A DNA stretch of 64,000 nt from Dryococelus australis (Eukaryota; Arthropoda; Insecta; Phasmatodea; Phasmatidae), in the NCBI GenBank assembly GCA_029891345.1, contig CM057009.1:294086466-294150465 (forward strand). The letters are read 5' to 3'. The position numbers and the translations under genes are program-made. Below, one piece after another: positions 54,801 through 57,808 of the stretch (positions are counted from its first letter, which is position 1; the number at the start of each line of letters is the position of its first letter). The notes below the pieces were generated by a model that saw only the letters and a program-made list of their open reading frames with translations, did no database searches and was not told where the DNA came from.

Positions 54801-57800
54801 ATTTCAGATTTCCCAAAACCATTATTACGTGCTGGACACATCAAATATCCAGCTGTATCTTTCTGACAAACTGTGCGTTTGCCCCAGTCAGCTGACATTC
54901 TTCCTGGAATATTTTCATCTTGAGACACACGCTAGACGAAATGCTTTGTTCTCCATTGTTTTGAAAATATATATTTTCACCAACTGAAATAGTATATACA
55001 AATAAATTAACAACAAACAGGAAATACATATTTTTAAACCTACAATAGTAAATAATGGGAAGCCCTAAACACAAGTTCATATTACTGTAAATATGTTATA
55101 TTCTGATCATAGACTAAAAATGGGTAGACGTATTTTAGAATTTTGCCCATGTTCCTAAATAAACTCGCAAATTGCATATAGAACTGTCAAAATCATGAAT
55201 TATTAAAAGAAGTGCATGTGTCTTTACATCTCGTTTTCCAACAAACCCGTTATTTTAAAAACAAAAAGATATTTATTGTAACTGGAGTACATCATATAAA
55301 ACTTAAAACATCAAATTAGCCTAAGTGGATTAACAATTCATGTAAACAATGAGCTAAATGTGGGTTTGAGATTTCAATATTAAAAAGCAATTCAGTGTTC
55401 TAACATAAGATACTGGTTACTGCTTGAACTGACATCCTCAGTGTATCGCATATTTAGCCTACTCTGCGATTCTGATAAGTTAATTAATATGAAATCATTC
55501 ACACATTGTTAACAATATTTCTGCGATTGTAAAAATTACTCGCAAAATTAAACACATTTGTTTCTTACTTTACGAACACTGAAATATTTTTCTAGACTTA
55601 ATATTTCTTAATAATATTATTTTCAATGAAAAAATGTTTTCATGTTATGCCATTTGGAAAACTCACATTAAGAAAAGCACATTTTTTTCACTTAGAGCCA
55701 ACGTTAGTCTCCACTTCTCATGTGTAAGAAATTAAAAAACTGTTAACACCTGCAGTATTAAAAAAAAATTTGATAGTAAATAGTAAGCAGTCACTAAAAA
55801 TACTAAGCTCAATACTTGATAGAAACATTTTAACTAATGCGTGAATCGCAAATACAGGTGTACAATTTTTGTTGTTGTTGAGAGTTTTGTTGCAGTGTGG
55901 TGTAGCGAAAATGGTTTGTGCTAATAGGTTTAAAACTATTTAAATATAGGTGCAATAAAATACATCTCTTCATAGACATAAGAATAATTTTCGTTTTGTA
56001 AAATATAACTCCTACAATGTTATTTGATAAAAATAAAAGTTAAGCTCCCTATTTTTTAAACACTGCAAGGAAAGTGGATCCACTTTTTATTATTGCTAAT
56101 AGTACATGCTATTATTATTAATCCGTATACATATTTTCGTTAGATTACGGAGATTTGTATCGTTACAGATTGGGACAAAATAATGGAAGTAAGGTTTTAA
56201 CAACACGGAACTTACTGTGCGAAAGTTGCTTTTTCTCTACCCATGAAGTCTACTCTTCTCCAATCACAAAACACTTATTCACTATAATTTGTTCACACAA
56301 CATAGGCCACTTAAACAATTCACTTTTCACACATCACATTAACTACCTGCGTACAGTGATTAGCAAGCGTGCTCCCGTAGTGCCATCTATTTTCAACCCT
56401 TGCAAGCATGTCTCCGAGGAAGCTGGAAGTAGTTGTTGGACTACGCAAATGCTGTTCTGAAATGATTTTTCGTCCACAGCTATTAAACCGAAAGAGATAC
56501 GGTAAACGGTATACGATACATTCTTGTTCACAATTAAATTATAAGTATTATATGTCTCTTGTGTGTTTTCTGTACATTTGACTGTTTGCAAGATATTGTG
56601 CCCGAAAGACGATCAGGACATTCGTGCACAGCTCAATTGGAGCAGTTTTTCACGAATATTGAGGAAACTGTTTGAAATATGAGAAAAAAAGTGTAGGAAA
56701 CTATTTTTTATCAAAACATTTTGAACCTTTTATGTCTGTTATATTTTTTCCTGTACGATGCTTCATTTGGGTGATATCGTGTTTTGAATGTGTATGAGAC
56801 AACTAATGCAACTGCTAGTAATCAGATACCCCCCTCCCCAACCCCCCTACAAGCGAATATCGATTGGCGCTGATCCTATAAATGCTTCAGAGGATCCAAT
56901 AAACCATCATGCCAATTGCCACCTTTTTATGAAAAAATGCATAGTTCTGGCAAGTTTGATCTCTTACCCTCTAAGACTATGTTGGGCAAGTGGCAGCCAT
57001 TTTGAATCCTCTTGATGCACTGTTAATGTGTGCCAAAACCAGTATTACCTCACTACTGATTCCTATTTTCTCATCATCACTATTCATTCCACCACTTCTT
57101 TGTTATCACTATGTGATTCTTCGTCATATTAAGTGATATTGAAACAAACTTCACGAGTAGAAAATTCAGATTGACAATGTCCTTTTTAAGTAATACGCAT
57201 CATCACAAGTCTGAGAATGTGAATTTTGAGGGATGTAATGTAGTGATATGGTTGTGAATTATTTAGATAAGGTTTTTCTTCTTGTTTTATAGACATGGAG
57301 TAACGACCTATCGACGTTCCAGTACATGGCAAGTGTTAGCGTCTACAACGTGCTTCAAAGCAGCTCTACGATCGACAGCGATTACGCCCGTTTCCTACAA
57401 AAAGAGAGCGTCCGTTTGGCAATCCATGTGGGGAGCGAGCAGTACAGCACTCAGAGCGACACGGTGTACTCGTACCTCCTGAAAGACATCATGAAGTCAG
57501 TTCGGCCGTGGGTGGAAGAACTGCTCGACTCGGGCTACAGGGTTGTGTTCTTCAATGGCCAGCTAGACGTAATCTGTGGTTATGCGCTGACGGTGAAAAT
57601 GGTTGAGGCGTTGCAGTTCAACTCGGCCGAGGAGTACAAGGCGGCGAGCAGGCGCATTTGGAATGTGAACGGTGAGGTGGCCGGCTACACAAAGACGGCG
57701 GGCAACATGACAGAGGTGCTGGTCAGGAAAGCAGGGCACATGGTGCCCAGTGACCAGCCCGTGGCAGCCTTCGACCTAATCTACAGGATAACAAGGAACC

Positions 57801-57808
57801 ATCTGTGA
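448..57808 (+). CDS. Serine carboxypeptidase, CPVL/vitellogenic carboxypeptidase-like (six exons)
   Basis: This is a secreted or lysosomal serine carboxypeptidase of family S10, which removes C-terminal residues from peptides. Exons 448-747, 23155-23341, 30919-31065, 32373-32447, 43251-43417 and 57293-57808 join in phase to give 463 residues, close to the roughly 476 of human CPVL. The product has a short hydrophobic N-terminus (residues 1-20) that probably acts as a signal peptide. It also has the N-terminal PSYSGFFTVN and FFWFFPAE signatures, the oxyanion-hole motif GGPGASS (114-120), the nucleophile in GESYAG (Ser209), the acid in NGQLDV (Asp384) and the base in AGHMVP (His441). N-glycosylation sequons fall at about 62, 85, 150, 265 and 430. 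No stop or frameshift was seen, so it looks functional. The family assignment is firm. Whether it is the orthologue of CPVL or a paralogue such as a venom carboxypeptidase cannot be settled here. Confidence 0.93.
1085..1575 (+). repeat. Left terminal inverted repeat of the Polinton fossil
   Basis: This stretch matches the reverse complement of about 14815-15290. The clearest blocks are TATATAAGTAGAT followed by GTTTATAAGAGAC near 1136-1164, a CTTCCCA block near 1350, and TGACCAC followed by AAAACAATATTACAATA near 1517-1550. The matching blocks occur in the same order and spacing in both copies. Confidence 0.8.
1576..2090. other. Segment of ordinary base composition inside the fossil
   Basis: This lies between the left inverted repeat and the AT-rich interior. 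It has visibly more G+C than anything else in the element and no recognisable coding. It may be a nested insertion, because it ends at a (TA)n tract. I found no terminal repeats for it. Confidence 0.35.
2091..2118. repeat. (TA)n microsatellite
   Basis: This is a simple TA run of about 28 bases at the junction between the ordinary-composition segment and the AT-rich fossil interior. Confidence 0.9.
2690..3520 (-). pseudogene. Fossil Polinton structural-type gene (unnamed)
   Basis: The minus strand reads stretches such as INSTYLTPNIHN and KFIIPIGQYVIESLEK near 3340-3480. They resemble a protein found next to capsid genes in insect Polinton-like elements, where a T-P-N-I block is followed by a P-x-G-x-Y-x-I-E-x-L/I-E-K block. 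Its role in the particle is not established, and I do not assign a symbol. It is part of the broken fossil. Confidence 0.4.
3900..4130 (+). pseudogene. Second major-capsid C-terminal-like fragment (fossil)
   Basis: A short piece contains RRPLHVIDC followed by a basic residue. It resembles the P-L-F-V-I-D-C-S/R block near the C-terminus of double-jelly-roll capsid proteins of insect Polinton-like elements. A similar block sits in the larger capsid fossil near 12680. The upstream parts of the capsid gene are not visible here, so this is either a partial duplicate or remains of a second copy. Confidence 0.45.
4131..6050. other. AT-rich fossil interior, genes not recognised
   Basis: The base composition is the same as in the rest of the Polinton fossil. 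Some stretches, for example near 4780-5050 on the + strand, look like decayed coding sequence, but I could not place them in a family. A DNA polymerase B gene is expected in such an element and might lie here, but no polymerase motif was seen. Confidence 0.4.
6060..6860 (+). pseudogene. Fossil BRO-N-type gene
   Basis: The + strand shows YRDVEDTLYTKVSKIC near 6140-6190 and YKSEPSLYGIIFFS near 6255-6300. This matches the layout of the BRO-N domain: a first block ending in a helix with regularly spaced hydrophobics, then the E-x-G/S-L-Y-x-L/I-I-F block. BRO-N proteins are DNA-binding proteins spread among baculoviruses, other large insect DNA viruses and phages. A downstream part with QRKINNIC and a proline-linked helix is also typical of viral BRO/KilA-like proteins. 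It is broken and part of the Polinton fossil. Confidence 0.6.
7020..8030 (-). pseudogene. Fossil Polinton integrase with chromodomain-like tail
   Basis: The minus strand carries FENGIVDLWQADMNEC near 7911-7945, where DLWQAD is the first catalytic aspartate block of the retroviral-type (rve) integrase used by Polintons. It continues with EYNNTTQRTINMK near 7500-7545, the end of the catalytic core. The tail has PNYKIGEIVRISK near 7350-7390, an SH3-like fold, and a D-N-x-H-N-S-W-I-N block near 7095-7130 of chromodomain type. The order and spacing fit a Polinton integrase. It is broken. Confidence 0.72.
8031..9810 (-). pseudogene. AT-rich fossil coding, possible coiled-coil structural protein
   Basis: Near 9440-9560 the minus strand reads ASGLTKYVINAKLDNFKK, similar to a long coiled-coil protein with repeated V-D-K-L/K-L-D-N heptads that neighbours the protease in many invertebrate Polinton-like elements. 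Further blocks near 8380-8470 also look like decayed coding. The assignment is tentative, and the reading is broken throughout. Confidence 0.4.
9830..10110 (-). pseudogene. Fossil adenain-like cysteine protease
   Basis: The minus strand contains IINLDICNPATHWD near 9995-10045, matching the N-L-D-x-x-x-x-G-T-H-W-V block around the catalytic histidine of adenovirus-type proteases. It continues with a YSFGG block, PIEVIKYFNSYQIYYND, and a C-G-N-L-C-L block that holds the position of the catalytic cysteine. These are the hallmarks of the Polinton/adintovirus maturation protease. The gene is broken. Confidence 0.72.
10290..10430 (-). pseudogene. Fossil glycine-rich minor capsid-like segment
   Basis: The minus strand reads GFQTGGFLSIALAISGAIS near 10320-10380, a hydrophobic alanine/glycine-rich helix after a GG pair. 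Small proteins of this kind lie between protease and phospholipase-like genes in Polinton-type elements and are thought to be minor virion components processed at GG-type sites. Confidence 0.45.
10740..10980 (-). pseudogene. Fossil phospholipase A2-like virion protein
   Basis: The minus strand reads NLPEMSLPGYTCCPFTKLGKR near 10890-10955, then AYRDDTDLEYKHEGDKILQ near 10755-10815. This is the layout of the parvovirus-VP1-like PLA2 domain: a Ca-binding P-G-Y-x-x-x-G-P-x-T-x-L block followed by the catalytic H-D-x-A-Y region. Such domains help particles leave endosomes in parvoviruses and occur in insect Polinton-like elements. It is broken. Confidence 0.65.
11000..11420 (-). pseudogene. Fossil Polinton-associated gene, function unknown
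   Basis: The minus strand shows HPNKNNNSNKSWKYI near 11345-11390 and NDPKEILDLVRVLN near 11015-11065. The H-P-x-x-x-x-x-x-S-W-K-W-x-x-I pattern recurs in a protein that lies beside the PLA2-like gene in insect elements of this kind. I do not know its function. Confidence 0.4.
11760..12900 (+). pseudogene. Fossil major capsid protein (double jelly roll)
   Basis: Several + strand blocks match the capsid protein family of insect Polinton-like elements. They are EWNAVDNKYTAKLYLY near 11935-11980, DMPDFVVVGFQINR near 12375-12415, FDHCDLRNIYVTN near 12450-12490 and ARRPF followed by IVDCAYRK near 12680-12720. The F-D-H-C-x-I/L-R-N block and the later P-x-F/x-V-I-D-C block are the most conserved parts of this family. 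This is the best capsid remnant in the element, and it is broken. Confidence 0.65.
12901..14380. other. AT-rich fossil interior, mostly unrecognised
   Basis: No family was recognised. A short less AT-rich piece near 13960-14080 reads KCSCWHVRKIKKDGTEEKY on the + strand, which looks like real former coding but has no match I can name. Confidence 0.35.
14390..14840 (-). pseudogene. Fossil zinc-ribbon-repeat gene
   Basis: On the minus strand, several Cys-x2-Cys pairs recur at intervals of about 70-160 bases, including KTCTICKETK near 14795-14830 and LLCKNC near 14590-14600. This resembles the repeated C-x2-C ... C-x2-C proteins common in large DNA viruses. It abuts and partly overlaps the right terminal repeat. 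The function is unknown and the gene is broken. Confidence 0.45.
14815..15290 (-). repeat. Right terminal inverted repeat of the Polinton fossil
   Basis: This is the inverted counterpart of about 1085-1575. The shared outer block (GTCTCTTATAAAC then ATCTACTTATATA) lies near 15213-15240, and the shared inner block (TATTGTAATATTGTTTT then GTGGTCA) lies near 14846-14873. Confidence 0.8.
15600..16000 (-). mobile_element. Tc1-like transposase relic
   Basis: The minus strand reads ISDELRLTLENNVYHVRAW near 15825-15885, equivalent to the F-S-D-E-S-R-F-x-L ... R-V-W block that holds the first catalytic Asp in Tc1-type transposases. It continues with AVTYDRCSPVVL near 15690-15730, equivalent to the W-G-A-I-S-Y-D-x-R-S-P-L-V block. 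The frame is interrupted at least three times and the second and third catalytic blocks are missing. It is inactive and lies in carboxypeptidase intron 1. Confidence 0.6.
16001..20296. other. Intron 1 sequence, nothing recognised
   Basis: About 4.3 kb of intron. I see no coding exon, no structured repeat and no transposase. Open frames here are short and show no family pattern. Confidence 0.4.
20297..20483 (+). repeat. tRNA-derived SINE
   Basis: A box B-like GGGTTCGAATCCC near 20358 sits about 45 bases after a GACGGTTGGTGCGC segment that could be a worn box A. The tRNA-like head is followed by an unrelated tail of about 110 bases that includes AATAAATC. The head does not fold as a complete tRNA, so this is a SINE rather than a tRNA gene. 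Confidence 0.65.
20529..20850 (+). repeat. tRNA-derived SINE, second family
   Basis: The head has a box A-like TGGCTGTGTAGCGG near 20541 and box B GGGTTCGATCCCC near 20586. Its ends, GGTGTG and CACACC, could pair as an acceptor stem. A tail of about 240 bases with no tRNA similarity follows. The head and tail differ from those of the preceding SINE, so it is a separate family. Confidence 0.68.
20851..21455. other. Intron 1 sequence, nothing recognised
   Basis: About 600 bases between the SINE and the DUF7869-type pseudogene. It may belong to the same mobile unit as that gene, but no terminal repeats were found. Confidence 0.3.
21462..22626 (+). pseudogene. DUF7869-type gene, broken, probably transposon-borne
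   Basis: This is the conserved C-terminal half of a family that is repetitive in insect genomes. The blocks run in order: ISGSKTIADLRRDYFTDCR, FNLGFFVP, QCSFCETWKNS, FDMQAVLPTPSGDVSQFYYKR, LSTYNFTIYNMG, FYSDNCSGQNKNKFV, TGHTQNEGDHMHVLIEK and GGPIYVPAQRV. A C-terminal part ends at TAA 22624-22626. The D-N-C-x-G-Q-N-K/R-N block and the G-H-T-Q-N-E-G-D block suggest an RNase H-like, transposase-type fold, but this is inference. Two stops occur before QFNLGF and DQC-type blocks, a frameshift near 21600, a stop after GHCFI near 21887, another near 22244 and a frameshift before the last block. It is not functional and lies in intron 1. Confidence 0.65.
22627..23154. other. Intron 1, 3' end
   Basis: AT-rich intron leading to the exon 2 acceptor at 23153-23154. 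Nothing else was recognised. Confidence 0.4.
23155..23341 (+). CDS. Carboxypeptidase exon 2 (oxyanion hole)
   Basis: This exon encodes residues 101-162 plus the first base of Gly163. The acceptor is TGCTTGCAG before 23155, and the donor GTACAC begins at 23342 (phase 1). It contains APVLLWLQGGPGASSLYS, the strand and loop that form the oxyanion hole in S10 enzymes, and the IFIDNPVGTG segment before the substrate pocket. It is separated from exon 1 by a 22.4 kb intron. Confidence 0.93.
23342..24958. other. Intron 2 sequence, nothing recognised
   Basis: About 1.6 kb of AT-rich intron without a recognisable element. Confidence 0.4.
24960..25440. repeat. Diverged tandem repeat, about 100-bp unit, five copies
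   Basis: Units start near 24964, 25061, 25158, 25264 and 25364. Each runs from an ATACTGACAATT-like block through TTCACGTAACCACAAGT-like sequence to a TTAATGAAACC-like end. The copies have drifted strongly, so the array is old. Adjacent sequence on both sides may hold further, weaker copies. Confidence 0.6.
25441..26070. other. Intron 2 sequence, nothing recognised
   Basis: About 630 bases. The right-hand 200 bases may belong to the following Tc1-like relic, but I see no transposase blocks in them. Confidence 0.3.
26075..26330 (+). mobile_element. Tc1-like transposase N-terminal relic
   Basis: One frame reads IERGRIDRTREFGYRT, then QISKRMERVANTVMHVFIHW, then GSRIHTIAMEDRHN and TVRTVTSI. This follows the paired helix-turn-helix and GRPR-like linker layout of Tc1 transposases: the R-I-x-x-x-x-E-x-G-x-S/T-x-R-x-I block, the V-x-x-x-x-x-x-W block and the T-x-x-E-D-R-x-I/x block. 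At least four in-frame stops are present and the catalytic domain is absent, so it is a fragment. Confidence 0.5.
26640..26840 (+). repeat. Possible SINE fragment
   Basis: TGTGGCCCAATAATTAAGCCA near 26653 and GTTCCAGTCCCACC near 26688 are spaced like worn boxes A and B of a tRNA head. A pyrimidine-rich tail follows. Weak evidence only. Confidence 0.35.
27400..27567 (-). repeat. SINE with tRNA-Arg(CCT)-like head
   Basis: On the minus strand, 27563-27491 looks like a worn tRNA-Arg with anticodon CCT. It has a D-arm like TGGCCTAACGGAAAAGGC, an anticodon loop CTCCTAA and a T-arm with GGGTTCGATTCCCAC. Mispairs in the acceptor, anticodon and T stems argue against an intact tRNA. About 90 bases of tail follow, so I call it a SINE or a tRNA pseudogene. 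Confidence 0.6.
27568..30269. other. Intron 2 sequence with a short CA/TG tract
   Basis: About 2.7 kb of intron. A short (CA)n run at about 27890-27903 is followed by alternating TG/CG sequence. No gene or transposon was recognised. Confidence 0.4.
30270..30556 (-). repeat. tRNA-derived SINE, minus strand
   Basis: Read on the minus strand from 30556, the head is GGCCGCGGTGGCTCAGCGGC (box A) with box B GGGTTCGATTAATTCC about 30 bases on. A tail of about 200 bases follows with GCGCGTGGGAATC and a CTCTCAAGACCCC block. It is G+C-rich against the intron, consistent with a fairly young insertion. Confidence 0.7.
30919..31065 (+). CDS. Carboxypeptidase exon 3 (catalytic serine)
   Basis: This exon completes Gly163 and runs to Ala211 plus one base. 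The acceptor is TTGTTCAG before 30919 and the donor is GTGAGT at 31066. It reads GFSYTKDE at the start and ends with FFITGESYAG, in which Ser209 is the catalytic nucleophile. The conserved GFSYT after NPVGT confirms the join with exon 2. Confidence 0.94.
31066..32372. other. Intron 3, nothing recognised
   Basis: This 1.3 kb intron is the shortest in the gene. No element was recognised in it. Confidence 0.45.
32373..32447 (+). CDS. Carboxypeptidase exon 4 (small exon)
   Basis: This 75-base exon completes Gly212 and encodes residues 213-236 plus one base. It reads GKYIPALGHTIHLKN and then a lysine-rich stretch. GKYIPAL directly after GESYA is diagnostic of S10 carboxypeptidases and confirms both joins. 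The acceptor is a pyrimidine tract ending in TTTACAG and the donor is GTAACT at 32448. Because it is shorter than most gene-finder thresholds, it is easy to miss. Confidence 0.92.
32649..33243. mobile_element. MITE-like element with short inverted ends
   Basis: The left end reads AGCGGTATCCACAATAGAGC and the right end, reverse complemented, reads AGCGTTATTCACAATGGAGC. They match at about 17 of 20 bases and then continue with looser CG-rich similarity. The interior is about 595 bases with no coding. The CG-rich ends stand out from the AT-rich intron. Target duplication and superfamily are not clear. Confidence 0.5.
33611..34498 (+). mobile_element. Tc1-like transposon, near full-length broken transposase
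   Basis: The coding starts with MSRRRILQAFAQLDELERT at 33611, a typical start of insect Tc1-type transposases. It continues with AGWTSRCIARHLN (helix-turn-helix), SGRPR linker-like sequence, MVLSDVSWFCMDADHRIR (first catalytic Asp block), NARPHTG (second block) and SARSPDLSPIENIW (third block), and ends GGSTPY at 34496-34498. The protein is spread over several frames and has stops, and the second catalytic Asp appears replaced by Val in FEQVNARPH. It is inactive. Inverted ends were not resolved. It lies in intron 4. Confidence 0.82.
34499..36515. other. Intron 4, AT-rich, nothing recognised
   Basis: About 2 kb of very AT-rich sequence without long frames. It resembles the Polinton interior in composition, but no viral motif was seen. 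Confidence 0.35.
36520..36770 (-). mobile_element. Tc1/mariner-type transposase C-terminal relic
   Basis: The minus strand reads APTTIENMQHCISEAWVTIYGKTIQ and then LARRLRKCANANGGHLE (about 36540-36670). This matches the end of insect transposases of the type seen near 59-60 kb in this window, where a helix is followed by R-x-x-x-C-x-x-x-x-G-G-H-F/L-E. The catalytic core is not readable as a clean block. The relic borders the (CT)n tract. Confidence 0.55.
36788..36858. repeat. (CT)n microsatellite
   Basis: About 35 uninterrupted CT units. Confidence 0.95.
36888..37290 (+). repeat. Left inverted repeat of the 36.9-39.0 kb transposon
   Basis: Pairs with 38605-39013 in inverted orientation. About 80% match by eye over the aligned blocks. 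Confidence 0.75.
38605..39013 (-). repeat. Right inverted repeat of the 36.9-39.0 kb transposon
   Basis: Inverted counterpart of 36888-37290. It contains a short poly-G run near 38900 that the left copy lacks. Confidence 0.75.
39014..40435. other. Intron 4 sequence with GT-rich stretch and possible SINE
   Basis: A region rich in GAGTTAG/GAGTCAAT-like words lies at about 39230-39360. Near 40040-40110, GTAACTCAGTGAAGAGAGC followed by GGCTCTATTCTCC is spaced like worn tRNA boxes A and B, a weak SINE candidate. Nothing else was recognised. Confidence 0.3.
40440..40945. repeat. G-rich minisatellite, unit about 105-140 bp, four copies
   Basis: Copies start near 40440, 40545, 40650 and 40770, with a partial one near 40907. 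Each runs from a G-rich GGTTGGTTAGGGTGG-like start through GTGAGTGTGAGGTTAAC and a T-rich TTTTTAGAATTTTTTGTGAC part to TAATAATTGCCAGGG. The G-rich and T-rich halves alternate with strong strand asymmetry. Confidence 0.7.
40946..43250. other. Intron 4, 3' part, nothing firmly recognised
   Basis: About 2.3 kb. A purine-rich stretch of GGAAAA/GAAATT words lies at about 41030-41180. A TATAAATA-type motif lies near 42469 and a CGTAACA end near 42650, but no pair of long terminal repeats was found. Confidence 0.35.
43251..43417 (+). CDS. Carboxypeptidase exon 5
   Basis: This exon completes Gly237 and encodes residues 238-292. The acceptor is TTTGTGCAG before 43251 and the donor is GTGAGT at 43418 (phase 0). 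It opens with GLAIGDGLVDP, matching the conserved G-x-x-I-G-N/D-G segment of S10 enzymes, and continues with YQWGLVDNKTW, which corresponds to the insertion subdomain of CPVL proteins. Confidence 0.92.
43770..44540 (+). mobile_element. mariner (DD34D-type) transposase relic
   Basis: The blocks on the + strand run in order: TQMLEWHKRFRKD near 43815 (helix-turn-helix, matching the F-E-W-H-K-R-F block), MNMTKMCAKLV near 44065 (the N-M-R-K-V-C-A-K-M-V block), FLHQDKVLVQNTLSAKQVLA near 44190-44255 (the H-Q-D-N-A-x-A-H block with the second catalytic Asp retained), and FKVKKFLEGTNF followed by FDALRHFEQWYIR near 44400-44450 (the C-terminus). The S-P-D-L-A-P-C-D block near 44290 reads SPVLALSVF, so the third catalytic Asp is gone. 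Multiple stops and frameshifts make it inactive. It sits in intron 5 just after exon 5. Confidence 0.7.
44640..45310 (-). mobile_element. Tc1-like transposase relic, minus strand
   Basis: Read from about 45310 downward: LSRIPLACLPLISAHRC, SSGFSDESPFWLRQNEGRARF (first catalytic block, F-S-D-E), GTMVWGVISYTSIQGNM, then HWPSRAADLCPIKHVWEMKGR (third block, normally W-P-A-R-S-P-D-L-x-P-I-E-H-x-W) and QLRQKYIERGIPQLQRNIR. The catalytic Glu of the third block reads Lys, and the Asn-rich second block is not readable. Stops and frameshifts are present. It is a different lineage from the element at 33.6 kb and lies in intron 5. Confidence 0.7.
45331..45869. other. Intron 5 sequence between transposon relics
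   Basis: About 540 bases. It may include non-coding flank of the preceding Tc1-like element. Nothing else was recognised. Confidence 0.35.
45870..47350 (+). mobile_element. LINE fragment (jockey/CR1-like reverse transcriptase C-terminal half)
   Basis: One frame has FKSYLSNWKQAVEL, the equivalent of the Y-L-x-N-R-x-Q-x-V block, then SDIKSGVLQGSNLGP, matching G-V-P-Q-G-S-x-L-G-P of reverse transcriptase motif 4. The F-A-D-D motif region near 46085 is decayed. A later AYFYSTITYN / FEVWG-like block near 46455-46495 is followed by NKKKLQKRAIHII near 46520. This matches the tail of jockey/CR1-clade LINEs, where Y-x-I-x-x-W-G-x-A is followed by L-x-x-L-Q-K-R-A-I-R-I-I. A GGGATCGCCAGAACC segment near 47340 may be the 3' end. 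It has many stops, is 5'-truncated and is dead. Confidence 0.68.
47351..49575. other. Intron 5 sequence, nothing recognised
   Basis: About 2.2 kb. A G-rich stretch of GGTTTGGTAGGTTGG-like words lies at about 48835-48970. No element was identified. Confidence 0.35.
49581..50087 (+). repeat. Left inverted repeat of the Academ-like element
   Basis: Pairs with 56453-56980. Shared blocks include TTAGTCTATACGGTAAG, AATGGTTTATTGGA, CAGTTGCATTAGTTGTCTC, CAATATTCGTGAAAAACTACTCC and GGTTTAATAGCT. It includes a poly-G run at about 49711-49724. Confidence 0.82.
50521..54928 (-). pseudogene. Academ-like transposase/nuclease polyprotein, broken
   Basis: Longest open pieces: 50521-51186 (C-terminal nuclease-like part), 51123-51500, 51451-51835, 51935-52207, 52402-52932, 52950-53543, 53544-53951, 54221-54586 and 54629-54928 (N-terminus). 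Neighbouring pieces overlap or follow directly, which shows one ancestral coding region of about 4.4 kb interrupted by frameshifts and a few stops. The frames remain long, so decay is moderate. The family occurs as many uncharacterised repetitive proteins in insects and fish. An alternative is a host-domesticated relative, but the flanking inverted repeats argue for a mobile element. Confidence 0.7.
54929..56452. other. 5' non-coding part of the Academ-like element
   Basis: About 1.5 kb between the N-terminal coding end (54928 on the minus strand) and the right inverted repeat. It would hold the promoter and leader. No motif was recognised. Confidence 0.4.
56453..56980 (-). repeat. Right inverted repeat of the Academ-like element
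   Basis: Inverted counterpart of 49581-50087, about 80-85% alike by eye. Where the left copy has a poly-G run, this one has CCCCCCTCCCCAACCCCCC. Confidence 0.82.
57293..57808 (+). CDS. Carboxypeptidase exon 6 (catalytic Asp and His, stop)
   Basis: This exon encodes residues 293-463 and ends at TGA 57806-57808. The acceptor is TTGTTTTATAG before 57293. It contains VRLAIHVGSEQY, then FFNGQLDVICG with catalytic Asp384, then EVAGYTKTAGN and RKAGHMVPSDQP with catalytic His441. The exon is clearly richer in G+C than the surrounding introns. No AATAAA was seen in the first 200 bases after the stop. A weaker AATATA variant lies near 57895. Confidence 0.94.
   Translation, partial: TWSNDLSTFQYMASVSVYNVLQSSSTIDSDYARFLQKESVRLAIHVGSEQYSTQSDTVYSYLLKDIMKSVRPWVEELLDSGYRVVFFNGQLDVICGYALTVKMVEALQFNSAEEYKAASRRIWNVNGEVAGYTKTAGNMTEVLVRKAGHMVPSDQPVAAFDLIYRITRNHL

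Larger units (their letters stand above)
49581..56980 (-). mobile_element. Academ-like DNA transposon with about 500-bp terminal inverted repeats
   Basis: This 7.4 kb unit in intron 5 is bounded by inverted repeats (49581-50087 and 56453-56980). On the minus strand, 54928 to 50521, it encodes a large protein now split over about nine frames. The order of blocks is: a Cys-rich N-terminus (CQKDTAGYLMCPAR, then QHKALWHKSCNREFN), a second zinc-binding-like part (DDCFSCEQPQRRG, then AQDTQYHVQCLAHFYNN), a central part with MGGLHIELAALRMAGKWL, and a C-terminal part with VDTDVVILVVVFF and ALTRCDNVAYLRGRGKKTAWE. The spaced acidic residues T-D-T-D and x-C-D-x-V with a G-x-G-K-K-T helix resemble the FEN1/XPG nuclease core. 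XPG-type nuclease domains are known in Academ transposons, so I infer that group. It is inactive. Confidence 0.68.
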
